64,000 nt of DNA from Streptomyces griseoruber (GCF_001514205.1 NZ_KQ948764.1:195882-259881), one strand, 5' to 3'; shown: positions 31,395 to 41,678, numbered from the stretch's first letter. Notes: generated by a model not told the origin, from the letters alone. Numbers and translations: made by a program.

Positions 31395-32143
31395 GCGACG
31401 CCCCGGTGCTGCGGATGGAGTCCGTCCGCAAGACCTTCGGCGGCTCGGTCGTCCTGCGGGACGTCGACCTGGAGGTCGCCCCGCACACCGTGACCGCGCT
31501 GATCGGCGCCTCCGGCTCCGGCAAGTCCACGCTGCTGCGCTGCGCCAACCTCCTGGAGGACATCGACGACGGCGCGATCTGGCTGGACGGCGAGGAGATC
31601 ACCGACCCGCGCACCGACCAGGACGCGGTACGGCGCCGTATCGGCGTGGTCTTCCAGTCGTACAACCTGTTCCCGCACATGACCGTGCTGGAGAACATCA
31701 CGCTGGCTCCGCGCCGGGTGCACGGCGTGGCGCGCGCGGAGGCCGAGGAACGCGCCAGGGAGCTGCTGGAGCGGCTCGGGCTGGGCGCCCGGGCGGGTGA
31801 GTACCCCGACCGGCTCAGCGGCGGCCAGCAGCAGCGTGTGGCGATCGCGCGCGCCCTCGCCGTACGTCCCCGGCTGCTGCTGCTCGACGAGATCACCGCG
31901 GCCCTCGACCCGGAGCTGGTCGGTGAGGTCCTGAACGTCGTCCGCGATCTGAAGGGCGACGGCATGACCATGGTGCTGGCCACGCACGAGATGGGCTTCG
32001 CCCGCGAGGTCGCCGACCAGGTCTGTTTCCTGGACGGAGGGGTCGTGCTGGAGCGCGGCACGGCCGAGCAGATCTTCGGCGACCCGCGGCGGGAACGCAC
32101 CCGGCGCTTCCTGCGGCGGATCGTGGAGGCCGGCCGGCTGTGA
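31391..32143 (+). CDS. Amino-acid ABC transporter ATP-binding protein
   Basis: 250 residues; ATG overlaps the permease stop in ATGA. Walker [14 protein letters not shown] near residue 40, Q-loop VVFQSYNLFPHMTVL, signature LSGGQQQRVAIARAL, Walker B LLLLDEITAALD and switch histidine in LATHEMGFAREV. It powers uptake by the preceding permease and binding protein. The Walker B reads DEITAALDPEL where most polar amino-acid ATPases have DEPTSALDPE; this variant is seen in actinobacterial members. Confidence 0.95.
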   Translation: MSDAPVLRMESVRKTFGGSVVLRDVDLEVAPHTVTALIGASGSGKSTLLRCANLLEDIDDGAIWLDGEEITDPRTDQDAVRRRIGVVFQSYNLFPHMTVLENITLAPRRVHGVARAEAEERARELLERLGLGARAGEYPDRLSGGQQQRVAIARALAVRPRLLLLDEITAALDPELVGEVLNVVRDLKGDGMTMVLATHEMGFAREVADQVCFLDGGVVLERGTAEQIFGDPRRERTRRFLRRIVEAGRL

Positions 32144-32182
32144 TCAGCGGCAGGTAAGGGGCGTGCTCCGGGAGGCCGGTGC

Positions 32183-32656
32183 TTACGCGTCGGCCTTGCC
32201 CGTCCCCGCCAGCGCGGCGACCCGCTCGACCCCGAACACGTATCCCTGGACTCCGCATCCCGCGATGACCCCGTCGGCGCGCAGGGAGACGTAGGAGTGG
32301 TGGCGGAAGGACTCGCGCCGGTGGATGTTGGAGATGTGGACCTCCAGCACCGGCAGTCCGTCGCAGGTGTTGAGCGCGTCCAGGATCGCGACCGACGTGT
32401 GCGAGTAGGCGCCCGGGTTGATCACGATGCCGCAGTGGTTCAGGCGCCCCTCATGGATCCAGTCGACGAGTTGCCCCTCGTGGTTGGACTGCCGGAAGTC
32501 CACCGTGCCGCCGTGGGCCGCCGCCGCCTTCACACACAGCGCCTCGACGTCGGCGAGCGTGTCGGACCCGTAGATCTCCGGCTGGCGCTGACCCAGGAGG
32601 TTCAGGTTGGGGCCGTTCAGGATCATGATCGGGGCGGTGGCCAGGGTGTGCGGCAC
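32183..32656 (-). CDS. aroQ: 3-dehydroquinate dehydratase, type II
   Basis: 157 residues. The family signature is complete: [17 protein letters not shown] (active-site arginine and tyrosine lid), [16 protein letters not shown] and [18 protein letters not shown] with the catalytic histidine. It converts 3-dehydroquinate to 3-dehydroshikimate in the shikimate pathway, or the reverse in quinate breakdown. Other aro genes are not in the window. A shikimate/MHS-type MFS gene starts 164 bp away on the other strand, which may or may not be related. Confidence 0.95.
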   Translation of the reverse strand: MPHTLATAPIMILNGPNLNLLGQRQPEIYGSDTLADVEALCVKAAAAHGGTVDFRQSNHEGQLVDWIHEGRLNHCGIVINPGAYSHTSVAILDALNTCDGLPVLEVHISNIHRRESFRHHSYVSLRADGVIAGCGVQGYVFGVERVAALAGTGKADA

Positions 32657-32819
32657 GGTTCCTCCGGTCCGTTCGGGGCGGTCCGTCGGGAACCGCCGCT
32701 CGGACCCGGTCTATCACGGTGGAACGGCGCACCGAGAGGCCGCCTCGATCACCCGCCGCCCCTCCGGTCACCCCCGTGCGCCCCCGTAACCGGTCGTCAC
32801 CATGGGTAGTTGACGCGGC

Positions 32820-34124
32820 ATGCACGATGTACGCACCGTCAGGGCGCCCTCCATGCCACGGCTCGCCGCCGCCTCGCTCGCGGGGACGGCCATCGAGTTC
32901 TACGACTTCTTCGTCTACGGCACCGCGGCCGCGCTGGTTCTCGGGCCGCTGTTCTTCCCGACGTTCTCGCCGCTGGCCGGGACGCTGGCCGCGTTCGCGA
33001 CGTTCGGCGTGGGCTTCGTGGCGAGGCCGCTCGGATCGGTGCTCTTCGGGCACGTCGGGGACCGGCGCGGCCGGCGTCCGGTCCTCGTCGCCTCCCTGCT
33101 GCTCACCGGGGCGTCCACGGTCGCGGTCGGCTGTCTGCCGACGTACGCCAGCATCGGGGCGGCCGCACCCCTGCTGCTGCTCGTGCTGCGGTTTCTGCAG
33201 GGGCTGGGACTCGGCGGGGAGTGGGGCGGCGCGGTGCTGCTCACGGCGGAGCACGCGCCCGCCGAGCGGCGCGGGCTGTGGTCGAGCTTTCCGCAGGTCG
33301 GACCGGCGGTCGGGTTCGTGCTGGCCAACGGGGTGGTGCTGGTGCTGTCGGCGACGCTGACGGAGGCGCAGTTCGCCGCGTGGGGGTGGCGGGTGCCGTT
33401 CTGGGCGGCCGGGGTGCTGGCCGTGCTCGGCCTGTGGCTGCGGTCGTCGCTCCCGGAGAGCCCCCGGTTCCTGGAGATCGGCGACCACGCGCGCGTGCCG
33501 CTCGCGGAGGTCGTGCGCGACCACTGGCGGCTGGTCCTGCTGACCGCCGGCGGGCTGGCCGTCGGGTACGCGATCTTCTACGCCGTGACGACCTGGTCCC
33601 TCGCGTACGCCACCGAACGCCTGGGGGTGAGCCGCACCGTCATGCTGGCCTGCATCATGGGCGCGGTGGTGGTGAAGGGCGCGCTGACGCCGGTGGCGGC
33701 GATGCTGGGCGACCGCTTCGGACGGCGGCCCCTGTGTCTCGTGGGCTGCGCGGCGGCGGCGCTGTGGATGCTGCCGATGGTGGCGCTGCTGTCGACCGGC
33801 GCTCCCCTGCCGATGTTCCTCGGGTTCCTCGGCGCGCTCCTCGCGTTCGTCACGATGTTCGGGGTGATCGCGGCCTATCTGCCCGAGCTGTACGAGCCGA
33901 GGGTGCGGTGCACGGGCGCGGCGGTCGGCTACAACCTCGGCGGTGTCCTCGGGGGTGCGCTCACGCCGATCGTGGCGACGGCGCTGGCGGAGCACTCGGG
34001 GCGGGTCCCGTGGGGGGTGGGCGCCTATCTCACGGTGATCGCGCTGGTCAGTCTCGGCTGCTTCGCACTGCTGCCGGAGACCCGGCCGGTGCGGCTGACG
34101 GCCGTGCAGCCGGTCCTGGAGTGA
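32820..34124 (+). CDS. MFS transporter, metabolite:H+ symporter (MHS) type
   Basis: 434 residues, about 12 membrane segments. The opening SLAGTAIEFYDFFVYGTAAA, the GHVGDRRGRRPVLV loop and GLGLGGEWGGAVLLTAEHAP are diagnostic for the MHS group (proline/betaine, shikimate, alpha-ketoglutarate, citrate importers). The substrate is inferred only at group level: a small organic acid or osmolyte. It diverges from aroQ and converges with the cation antiporter gene. Confidence 0.9.
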   Translation: MHDVRTVRAPSMPRLAAASLAGTAIEFYDFFVYGTAAALVLGPLFFPTFSPLAGTLAAFATFGVGFVARPLGSVLFGHVGDRRGRRPVLVASLLLTGASTVAVGCLPTYASIGAAAPLLLLVLRFLQGLGLGGEWGGAVLLTAEHAPAERRGLWSSFPQVGPAVGFVLANGVVLVLSATLTEAQFAAWGWRVPFWAAGVLAVLGLWLRSSLPESPRFLEIGDHARVPLAEVVRDHWRLVLLTAGGLAVGYAIFYAVTTWSLAYATERLGVSRTVMLACIMGAVVVKGALTPVAAMLGDRFGRRPLCLVGCAAAALWMLPMVALLSTGAPLPMFLGFLGALLAFVTMFGVIAAYLPELYEPRVRCTGAAVGYNLGGVLGGALTPIVATALAEHSGRVPWGVGAYLTVIALVSLGCFALLPETRPVRLTAVQPVLE

Positions 34125-34147
34125 CCGGCGCCGAACGGTCAAGGCGG

Positions 34148-35248
34148 TCAGGGGTTGATCGCCAGTTCCAGGTAGGCCAGGAACAGGACGAGGTGCACAC
34201 CGCCCTGGAGCGGGGTGGCCCGTCCCGGCACCACGGTCAGGGAGCCGACCACCACGGTCAGCGCGAGCAGCACCATGTAGGTGGCGCCCAGGCCCAGGAC
34301 GAGGGGGCCGGAGAGCCAGATGGAGGCAAGGGCGACCGCGGGGATCGTCAGGCCGATGCTGGCCATGGCGGAGCCGAGCGCGAGGTTGAGGCTGGTCTGC
34401 ACCCGGTCGCGGCGGGCGGAGCGCAGCGCCGCGATGGTCTCGGGGAGCAGCACGAGCAGGGCGATGACCACTCCGACGACGGCTTGGTGCAGTCCGGCCG
34501 CCTCCACCCCGGACTCGATCGTGGGCGAGACGCCCTTCGCCAGGCCCACCACCCCGATCAGGGCCAGGCCGAGGAGGCCGAGGCTGATCAGTGCGTCCCG
34601 TGAGGACGGGACTCCCGCGTGGTCGTCGGCGGTGATCACTTCTCCTTGGCGGGTGACCGGCAGGAAGTGGTCGCGGTGCCGGACGGTCTGGGTCGCCACG
34701 AACAGGCCGTAGAGGATCAGCGAGGACAGCGCGGCGAAGGTCAGCTGGACGGAGGAGAACTCCGGTCCCGGTGTGCTGGTCGTGAAGGTCGGCAGGACCA
34801 GGCTGAGCGTGGCCAGGGTCGCCACGGTGGCCAGGGCGGCGCCCGTGCCCTCGGGGTTGAACACGGCCGTGCCGTGCCGCAGCGAGGCGACGAGGAGACA
34901 GACGCCGACCACGCCGTTGCAGGTGATCATCACTGCGGCGAAGACCGTGTCCCGCGCCAGGGTCGAGGACTTGTCGCCGCCGTCCACCATCAGGGTCACG
35001 ATCAGGGCGACCTCGATGACCGTCACGGCGATCGCGAGGACCAGCGAGCCGAAGGGTTCGCCGACCCGGTGGGCGACGACCTCGGCATGGTGCACGGCGG
35101 CCAGGACGGATCCGGCGAGGACCACGGTGACCAGCACGACGACCGCCACAGGCAGATCGCGGCCCCAGGTCAGGACCAGGAGCACCACGGCCAGCACCGG
35201 CACGAGGGTCGTCCACCGGGTGGTGAGCGTCCTGAGCCGAGCGATCAT
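34148..35248 (-). CDS. Calcium/proton antiporter, ChaA/Cax family
   Basis: 366 residues with about 11 membrane segments in two halves. Conserved acidic/asparagine motifs are visible: VIEVALIVTLM with the acidic residue in the first repeat, MITCNGVVGVCLLVASLRHG, and LLPETIAALRSARRDRVQTSLN in the second repeat. It exports Ca2+ or Na+ in exchange for protons across the cytoplasmic membrane. It lies 216 bp downstream of terC on the same strand; a small hairpin at 35401-35433 may separate them. Confidence 0.88.
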   Translation of the reverse strand: MIARLRTLTTRWTTLVPVLAVVLLVLTWGRDLPVAVVVLVTVVLAGSVLAAVHHAEVVAHRVGEPFGSLVLAIAVTVIEVALIVTLMVDGGDKSSTLARDTVFAAVMITCNGVVGVCLLVASLRHGTAVFNPEGTGAALATVATLATLSLVLPTFTTSTPGPEFSSVQLTFAALSSLILYGLFVATQTVRHRDHFLPVTRQGEVITADDHAGVPSSRDALISLGLLGLALIGVVGLAKGVSPTIESGVEAAGLHQAVVGVVIALLVLLPETIAALRSARRDRVQTSLNLALGSAMASIGLTIPAVALASIWLSGPLVLGLGATYMVLLALTVVVGSLTVVPGRATPLQGGVHLVLFLAYLELAINP

Positions 35249-35464
35249 GCAGGGATCGTCGCAGAGCTGTCAGGGCTTCGCATTCCGGCTCCTACGGCCG
35301 GTGCGGCCCTCGCGTCACTCGAACGCGGTGACGTCCTCGACGTCGGGTAGCGGTCCGGCCGGTTCCTGTCCCAAGGGTTCCCGTCCCAAGGAAGCACCGG
35401 GAGCGGCGCTCGGCGATTCGCCGCGCACCGCTCACCGGGCTGGTTGTTCCTGTGTCGTCCGCGG

Positions 35465-36466
35465 TCAGGCCTGGATGCTGTCCTTCGGAGCGCCTTCGCT
35501 CTCCGTCCGCGCCGCCTCGGCCGCCGCCTGCTTCTTCGAGACGCGCAGGCTGGTGATCGTGGTGACGATCAGGACGGCGCAGATGACGCCGAGCGAGACC
35601 GGGATGCTGATCTCGGGGACGTGGACGCCGGACTCGTGCAGTGCGTGCAGCACCAGCTTGACGCCGATGAAGCCCAGGATGACCGACAGGCCGTAGCTGA
35701 GGTGGACCAGCTTCTTCAGCAGGCCGCCGATGAGGAAGTACAGCTGCCGCAGGCCCATCAGCGCGAAGGCGTTGGCCGTGAAGACGATGTACGGGTCCTG
35801 GGTGAGGCCGAAGATCGCGGGGATGGAGTCCAGCGCGAACAGGACGTCGGTGGTGCCGATCGCGAGCATCACGACGAGCATCGGGGTCATGACCCGCTTG
35901 CCATTCTGCTCGATCCACAGCTTGGTCCCGTGGTAGCGGTCGGCGACGCCGAACCTGCGCTCGGCCGCCTTGAGCAGCTTGTTCTCCTCGAACTCCTCGT
36001 CCTCCTCGTCGGCCCGGGCCTCCTGGATGAGCTTCCAGGCGGTCCAGATCAGGAAAGCGCCGAAGAGGTAGAACACCCAGGCGAAGCTGGCGAGGATCGC
36101 GGCGCCCGCGGCGATGAAGACGGCCCGCAGGACCAGGGCTATGAGGACGCCCACCAGCAGGACCCGCTGCTGGTACTGCGACGGGACGGCGAACTTCGCC
36201 ATGATCAGGACGAAGACGAAGAGGTTGTCGACGCTGAGCGACTTCTCGGTGATGAAGCCGGCGAAGAACTCTCCGGCCGGCTGGCCGCCGCCGAAGACGA
36301 GGAGGCCGAGGCCGAAGAGTCCGGCCAGGGCGATCCAGACGACGGTCCAGATGCCCGCTTCCTTGATCGACACGTCATGCGGCTTGCGGCCGATGAAGAA
36401 GTCGACCGCGATCAGGGCGGCCAGACCCACGATGGTGAGAACCCATAGGTTCAGGGAAACATCCAC
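35465..36466 (-). CDS. terC: TerC-family membrane protein, probable manganese exporter
   Basis: 333 residues from the GTG at 36466 behind GGAGG; upstream codons are leader sequence. Nine or so membrane segments with the conserved acidic motifs SLSVDNLFVFVLIM and TTDVLFALDSIPAIFGLT, which contain the metal-binding aspartates of TerC/Alx proteins. Members export Mn2+ or help metallate exported proteins, and the linked TerD genes belong to the same stress system. A Mn-type riboswitch appears to lie in its leader, which supports the Mn2+ reading. terD genes follow upstream on the same strand. Confidence 0.93.
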   Translation of the reverse strand: MDVSLNLWVLTIVGLAALIAVDFFIGRKPHDVSIKEAGIWTVVWIALAGLFGLGLLVFGGGQPAGEFFAGFITEKSLSVDNLFVFVLIMAKFAVPSQYQQRVLLVGVLIALVLRAVFIAAGAAILASFAWVFYLFGAFLIWTAWKLIQEARADEEDEEFEENKLLKAAERRFGVADRYHGTKLWIEQNGKRVMTPMLVVMLAIGTTDVLFALDSIPAIFGLTQDPYIVFTANAFALMGLRQLYFLIGGLLKKLVHLSYGLSVILGFIGVKLVLHALHESGVHVPEISIPVSLGVICAVLIVTTITSLRVSKKQAAAEAARTESEGAPKDSIQA

Positions 36467-36515
36467 TGCGCCTCCGGCAGTACGTAACGGCAGGTAATCA
36501 GCGTCGTCGCGCTGC

Positions 36516-36619
36516 CGGAGGTCTCTTCCACCCCGTCCCGGGCGGGACTGGGCCGGCGTCCCGGGATCCACTTCGATCCGTATTGACGGGTGCGCCGCAG
36601 CAGGGAGTACTCCCCTCCG
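36516..36619 (-). promoter_or_regulatory. yybP-ykoY-like manganese riboswitch in the terC leader
   Basis: Read on the minus strand, CGGAGG (36619-36614) opens into GGGGAGTAC, followed by CGTCAATACGG in the middle (around 36587-36578), then GGAAGAGACC (36529-36520), which runs into CCTCCG (36521-36516), closing the first helix. The GGGGAGUA, GUCAA-A and G-AAGACC blocks and the closing stem are the hallmarks of this Mn2+-sensing class, known to precede terC/alx and mntP genes. The ends are approximate. Confidence 0.65.
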
Positions 36620-36700
36620 TACGGAAAACAGTACCCCAATCACCAAGGAAAGGTAAAGTGATTGGCAAAAGAAAGACCAAATTACCTGTTCAGGGATGCT

Positions 36701-38731
36701 TTACGTGTGCTTGGTACGCGCGATCGCCACCTGGGCCAGCACCTGCTGGAGCACTTCACTGCCGGGCGGCACGAGCGCCGGTTCATACGTCCAGGCGTGC
36801 CCGACCCAGGGGTCCGCGAGGTGGTCGTCGGGCACCGGGGTCAGCCGGAGCAGCCCCCGCCACAGCGGATCCAGCAACGGACCGTAACCGGCGGCGTCCT
36901 CCCGGTCGGCGACCAGCATCAGATGGACGCCCACGGCGGGACCCTCGTCCGCGAGGTACCGGAGCTGGTTCACGGCGCGGTCGTCGAAGCCGTGCGGGAA
37001 GTCGTTGACGACGAGGAGCTGCTGGGAGGTGTCGAAGCCGGGCGGCAGGGCGTCGGCGACACCACCGCGCACCGCCATCTGCACCAGGTCGACGCGCTGG
37101 GTCAGCCGGCCCAGGACGTCCGCCACCCCCGCCGCGCCGGCGGCCGGCGGGGTCGCGAGCACCCCGGCCCGGACGAGCGGTGCGAGGGCCTGCGCCCCGG
37201 AGCCCGCCGGGTCGATGACGTGCACGGTGAACTCGCCCGCCGGATACACCGCCAGCAGCCGGGCGGTGTGCGCCACGGCCGACACCAGAGCGAGGTGCCG
37301 CAGCTCGTGGGAGTCGGTGAACGGCTCCTCGGCCGATGCCGTACCGCCACTGTCGATCCACAGCCCGCGCTCCAGCGGGAGGCGGACCAGCATCGGGATG
37401 CGCAGCGAGTCGCTCTCGGGCAGGTGCAGGTCGCCGAGGCGCAGCGCCATGGGCATCTCCATCGGGACGCGGTAGGCGTGCCAGACGGGGTTGTCCCAGC
37501 GGGCGTAGGCCGGGGGCAGCGCCGGTTCGACGACGTCGGACTCGGCGCCGAGCTGGACGAGGTCCCGCTCCAGGGCCTGGCGGGCCTGGTCGACGAGCTG
37601 GATGTGCCGGGCCTGAGCCGCCTCGCGGGCCGCGTCCCCCTGGCCGCCGATCCTGCTGCGCGGGTCGGACAGGACCTGGTCCAGCTCCCTCTCCATACGG
37701 GTGTCGGCGAAGTCGACGGCGCTGCGGTAGGCGGCCGTGGTCCGGGCCAGGTCCTCGAACATGCCCCAGACCTGGTTGTAGAGCCGCTCCTCCATCGACC
37801 AGCCGGTCGCGTCGCCCGCGACGGGCGGGGCGGGCTGCCCCGGCTGGGCGGGCGGCGCGGTGGGCGGGGGCGGCGGCGGCGCGGCGTTCCGCCGACCGGG
37901 GTGGACGTAGTCGACCGGGCCGCCGGTGGCGGGCGGAGGCGGTGGAGCCGGCTGCGGGGTGGCGGGGTCCGTCGGTACCGCAGCGGCGGGAACCGGATCC
38001 GTCGGCCCGCCCGTCGGCACGGAACCCGTCGGCGCGCCGGCCGGGCAGCCGGTGGCGCCCTGTGCCCCGTACGCGGAGCCGCTCTGGTCCGGGCCGAGGG
38101 CGGACGCGGCCGCCTGCCGCGAGCGGTCGCCGTCGGGCGCACGCGGGGGCGGGGGCGGGGCCGGGACCGAGCGGGCCAGGCCCTGGGCCACCGCCTCGTT
38201 GATACCGGCCGCGAGCTGCTGCGCCTGCGGCAGGCCCTGGTCGGTGAGGAGTTCGGCGAGGCCGCCCGCGTACCCCTGGCCGACGGCCCGCACCTTCCAG
38301 GCGCCCTGGCGCCGGTAGAGCTCCAGGGCGACGACCGCCGACTCGGCGCTCAGACCGGTGACGGTGTACCCGGCGACCTCGGTGCCGTCGAGGCCGGTCA
38401 CCCTGACGGCGGGGGGCGGGACGGAGCCGAAGCTGACGGGGCCTCCCCCGTCGCCCGTGGGCAGGGAGAGCAGGACGTTGACCCGGTGCACGCTCGCCGG
38501 CATGGCGTCCAGGTCCACGGCGAGACGGTGATCGGCGGCCGCCTGCCGGGAGACCTCCAGACCGGGCAGGGTCGGGGAGCCCGGGTGGGCCACCCATTCG
38601 ACGCCCTGCGCATGGCCGTTCTCGTCGCTGAGCGTGGCCGCGGCCACGACCGGCGTGCCGGCCGAGACCCTGATCTCGAGGCGAACCGTGGAGAGCGGGT
38701 GGTTCTGCCCCCGCACCAGCTCGGCCGTCAT
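36701..38731 (-). CDS. TerD-family protein fused to a proline-rich linker and a large C-terminal domain
   Basis: 676 residues. Residues 1-185 are a TerD-like calcium-binding beta-sandwich (VNVLLSLPTGDGGGPVSFG, AVVALELYRRQGAWKVRAV). Residues 190-305 are almost pure Pro/Ala/Gly/Thr linker. Residues 310-676 begin with a helical part (YNQVWGMFEDLARTTAAYR) and go on to an alpha/beta part (MLVRLPLERGLWIDSGG, FTVHVIDPAGSG, LLVVNDFPHGFDD, VHLMLVADREDA) whose strand order recalls FtsK/HerA-type ATPases, but the first loop WIDSGG lacks a Walker A. In Ter systems such fusions are thought to act in stress sensing or DNA/membrane processing. Follows the small terD gene by 54 bp. Confidence 0.8.
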   Translation of the reverse strand: MTAELVRGQNHPLSTVRLEIRVSAGTPVVAAATLSDENGHAQGVEWVAHPGSPTLPGLEVSRQAAADHRLAVDLDAMPASVHRVNVLLSLPTGDGGGPVSFGSVPPPAVRVTGLDGTEVAGYTVTGLSAESAVVALELYRRQGAWKVRAVGQGYAGGLAELLTDQGLPQAQQLAAGINEAVAQGLARSVPAPPPPPRAPDGDRSRQAAASALGPDQSGSAYGAQGATGCPAGAPTGSVPTGGPTDPVPAAAVPTDPATPQPAPPPPPATGGPVDYVHPGRRNAAPPPPPPTAPPAQPGQPAPPVAGDATGWSMEERLYNQVWGMFEDLARTTAAYRSAVDFADTRMERELDQVLSDPRSRIGGQGDAAREAAQARHIQLVDQARQALERDLVQLGAESDVVEPALPPAYARWDNPVWHAYRVPMEMPMALRLGDLHLPESDSLRIPMLVRLPLERGLWIDSGGTASAEEPFTDSHELRHLALVSAVAHTARLLAVYPAGEFTVHVIDPAGSGAQALAPLVRAGVLATPPAAGAAGVADVLGRLTQRVDLVQMAVRGGVADALPPGFDTSQQLLVVNDFPHGFDDRAVNQLRYLADEGPAVGVHLMLVADREDAAGYGPLLDPLWRGLLRLTPVPDDHLADPWVGHAWTYEPALVPPGSEVLQQVLAQVAIARTKHT

Positions 38732-38785
38732 CGCCTGTCCCCCTGTGTCGCGTGTGGTGGTGTCGTGTCGGTCGGCCGGGGCCTG

Positions 38786-39364
38786 TTACAGGAGCGGCAC
38801 GAGGGCCGGCATCAGGTCCTGGAAGGTACGGCCGTTGGCCGGGGCGCCGAGGGCCGTCATCGTCCAGCCCGCGCCCGAGCGGTGCACCTTGGCCATGATC
38901 TGGGCCGTGTAGGCGCCACCGCCCGCGAGCGTGTAGCGCGCCAGCTCCTGGCCGTTGGTCTCGTCGACCAGGCGGCAGAAGGCGTTCTGCACCTCCTGGA
39001 AGGTCTGGCCCGTGAAGGAGTTCACGGTGAAGACGATCTGGTCGATGTGGACCGGTACGCGCGCGAGGTCGACGAGGATCGCCTCGTCGTCGCCGCCCTG
39101 GCCGACGCCGCCGACGAGGTTGTCACCGGTGTGCCGGACGGAGCCGTCGTCGCTCACCAGGTGACGGAAGAACACGACGTCGACGGGCTGCTTGTCCGCG
39201 AACAGCACGGCGGAGGCGTCGAGGTCGATCTCCCGGGTGCGGGAGCCGAACAGGCCACGCCGCGGGGCCGCCTGCCAACCGAGACCCATACGGACCGCGG
39301 TCAGGCTGCCCCCGTCGTTCTTCTGCAGACTGATGGCCTGGCCCTTGGTCATGTTGACGGTCAC
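38786..39364 (-). CDS. terD: TerD-family tellurium/stress protein
   Basis: 192 residues, full length for TerD. Starts MTVNMTKGQAISLQKNDGG and carries the two acidic calcium-site segments: DLDASAVLFADKQPVD and GGVGQGGDDEAILVDLARVPV. TerD proteins bind Ca2+ and work with TerC and associated membrane proteins in resistance to tellurite, metals and phage. The larger TerD fusion follows 54 bp downstream and terC after it, so the three may be one unit apart from the terC riboswitch leader. Confidence 0.93.
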   Translation of the reverse strand: MTVNMTKGQAISLQKNDGGSLTAVRMGLGWQAAPRRGLFGSRTREIDLDASAVLFADKQPVDVVFFRHLVSDDGSVRHTGDNLVGGVGQGGDDEAILVDLARVPVHIDQIVFTVNSFTGQTFQEVQNAFCRLVDETNGQELARYTLAGGGAYTAQIMAKVHRSGAGWTMTALGAPANGRTFQDLMPALVPLL

Positions 39365-39524
39365 GGGCTGATTCCCCTCTCGAACTGTCCCCTGTTGCCG
39401 CGGAGTCCGCGGTTGCGGAAAACCCTACGCACAGGCACTGACAGTGCCGTACCCGGGCACGCACTTTGTGTCGGTCTTGCAACACTGCGCGTCGCGGCCC
39501 GGGCACGGCGACCGCACGGGTCCC

Positions 39525-41678
39525 TCAGGCCAGACCCGCCTCCCTCATCTGACGCAGTTCCTTCTTCATCTCGGAGACCTCGTCGCGGATCCGGGCGGCG
39601 ACCTCGAAGTGCAGGTCCGCGGCGGCGGCCCGCATACGCTCCGTCATCTCCTCGATCTGTTCGGCGAGTTGGGCCGCCGGACGGTCGGTGGGGACCGTCT
39701 CCTTGGCCTTGCCCCTGGCGGACTTGGACGTGGCGCCCGTGGCCGTCCTGGCCGCCTTGTCGCCGAGGGAGGGCACGGGTGCCTTGGTGCCGCGTCCGTC
39801 CTTCTTCGCCCGGTAGCCCGTGCCGAGCAGCTGCTCGGTGTCGACCTCCTCGCGGGCGATCTGCGCGACGATGTCGTTGATCTTCTTGCGGAGCGGCTGC
39901 GGGTCGATCCCGTTCGCCTTGTTGTAGGCGATCTGCTTCTCGCGTCGGCGGTTGGTCTCGTCGATGGCCCGCTCCATGCCGGGCGTGATCTTGTCGGCGT
40001 ACATGTGCACCTGGCCGGAGACATTGCGGGCCGCGCGGCCGATGGTCTGGATCAGCGAGGTGCCGGAGCGCAGGAAGCCCTCCTTGTCGGCGTCGAGGAT
40101 CGCCACCAGGGACACTTCGGGCAGGTCGAGACCCTCGCGCAGGAGGTTGATGCCGACCAGGACGTCGAACTCCCCGGCGCGCAGCTCGCGCAGCAGCTCG
40201 ATGCGGCGCAGGGTGTCGACGTCGCTGTGCAGATAGCGCACCTGGATGCCGAGTTCCAGGAAGTACTCCGTGAGGTCCTCGGCCATCTTCTTGGTGAGCG
40301 TGGTGACCAGGACGCGCTCGTCCTTCTCCACGCGGGTCCGGATCTCGTGCACCAGGTCGTCGATCTGGCCCTCGGTGGGCTTGACGACCACCTCGGGGTC
40401 GACGAGGCCGGTGGGGCGGATGATCTGTTCGACGACGCCGTCCCCGCGGGAGAGCTCGTACTTGCCGGGCGTCGCCGACAGATACACGGTCTGCCCGATG
40501 CGCCCCTGGAACTCCTCCCACTTCAGGGGACGGTTGTCGAGGGCCGAGGGCAGCCGGAAGCCGTGGTCGACGAGGGTGCGCTTGCGGGAGGCGTCGCCCT
40601 CGTACATCGCGCCGATCTGCGGCACGGTGACGTGCGACTCGTCGATGACGAGCAGGAAGTCGTCCGGGAAGTAGTCGAGCAGGGTGTTCGGCGGGGAACC
40701 GGGCTCACGGCCGTCGAAGTGCATCGAGTAGTTCTCCACGCCGGAGCACGAGCCGATCTGGCGGAGCATCTCGATGTCGTAGGTGGTGCGCATGCGCAGC
40801 CGCTGGGCCTCCAGGAGCTTGCCCTGCTTCTCCAGTTCGGCCAGGCGCTCCCCCAGCTCCTTCTCGATGTCGTTGACGGCCCGCTCCATCCGCTCCGGGC
40901 CGGCGACGTAGTGGGACGCCGGGAAGACGTACAGCTGCTCGTCGTCGCTGATGATCTCGCCGGTGAGGGGGTGCAGCGTGGACAGGGCCTCGATCTCGTC
41001 GCCGAACATCTCGATGCGGACGGCGAGCTCCTCGTAGACCGGGAAGATCTCGATGGTGTCGCCGCGCACCCGGAAGGTGCCGCGGGTGAACGCCAGGTCG
41101 TTGCGCGTGTACTGGATGTCCACGAAGCGGCGCAGCAGCTCGTCGCGGTCGATCTCCTCGCCGACCTTCAGCGGGACCATCCGGTCCACGTACTCCTGCG
41201 GCGTGCCGAGGCCGTAGATGCAGGACACCGAGGCGACCACGACGACGTCCCGCCGGGTGAGCAGCGAGTTGGTCGCGGAGTGGCGCAGCCGCTCGACCTC
41301 CTCGTTGATCGAGGAGTCCTTCTCGATGTAGGTGTCCGACTGCGGTACGTACGCCTCGGGCTGGTAGTAGTCGTAGTACGAGACGAAGTATTCGACCGCG
41401 TTGTTCGGGAGAAGTTCGCGGAATTCGTTCGCCAGCTGGGCGGCCAGGGTCTTGTTCGGCGCCATCACCAGGGTGGGCCGCTGGAGCTTCTCGATCATCC
41501 ACGCGGTGGTGGCGGACTTGCCGGTGCCGGTCGCGCCGAGGAGGACGACGTCCTTCTCGCCGCCTTCGACGCGCCGGGCGAGCTCGGCGATGGCCGTCGG
41601 CTGGTCGCCGCTGGGCTGGTAGGGGCTGACGACCTCGAAGGGCGCCACCGTGCGTTCGATGTGAGAGACGGGCCGCAT
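39525..41678 (-). CDS. uvrB: Excinuclease ABC subunit B
   Basis: 717 residues from the ATG at 41678 ([20 protein letters not shown]); the frame is open ten codons upstream but family members start here. Walker [15 protein letters not shown], beta-hairpin [20 protein letters not shown] that clamps the DNA strand, helicase motif [10 protein letters not shown] variant [16 protein letters not shown], and the C-terminal UVR helix ([20 protein letters not shown]) that recruits UvrC. Verifies damage in nucleotide excision repair together with UvrA and UvrC, both encoded in this window. Confidence 0.97.
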   Translation of the reverse strand: MRPVSHIERTVAPFEVVSPYQPSGDQPTAIAELARRVEGGEKDVVLLGATGTGKSATTAWMIEKLQRPTLVMAPNKTLAAQLANEFRELLPNNAVEYFVSYYDYYQPEAYVPQSDTYIEKDSSINEEVERLRHSATNSLLTRRDVVVVASVSCIYGLGTPQEYVDRMVPLKVGEEIDRDELLRRFVDIQYTRNDLAFTRGTFRVRGDTIEIFPVYEELAVRIEMFGDEIEALSTLHPLTGEIISDDEQLYVFPASHYVAGPERMERAVNDIEKELGERLAELEKQGKLLEAQRLRMRTTYDIEMLRQIGSCSGVENYSMHFDGREPGSPPNTLLDYFPDDFLLVIDESHVTVPQIGAMYEGDASRKRTLVDHGFRLPSALDNRPLKWEEFQGRIGQTVYLSATPGKYELSRGDGVVEQIIRPTGLVDPEVVVKPTEGQIDDLVHEIRTRVEKDERVLVTTLTKKMAEDLTEYFLELGIQVRYLHSDVDTLRRIELLRELRAGEFDVLVGINLLREGLDLPEVSLVAILDADKEGFLRSGTSLIQTIGRAARNVSGQVHMYADKITPGMERAIDETNRRREKQIAYNKANGIDPQPLRKKINDIVAQIAREEVDTEQLLGTGYRAKKDGRGTKAPVPSLGDKAARTATGATSKSARGKAKETVPTDRPAAQLAEQIEEMTERMRAAAADLHFEVAARIRDEVSEMKKELRQMREAGLA

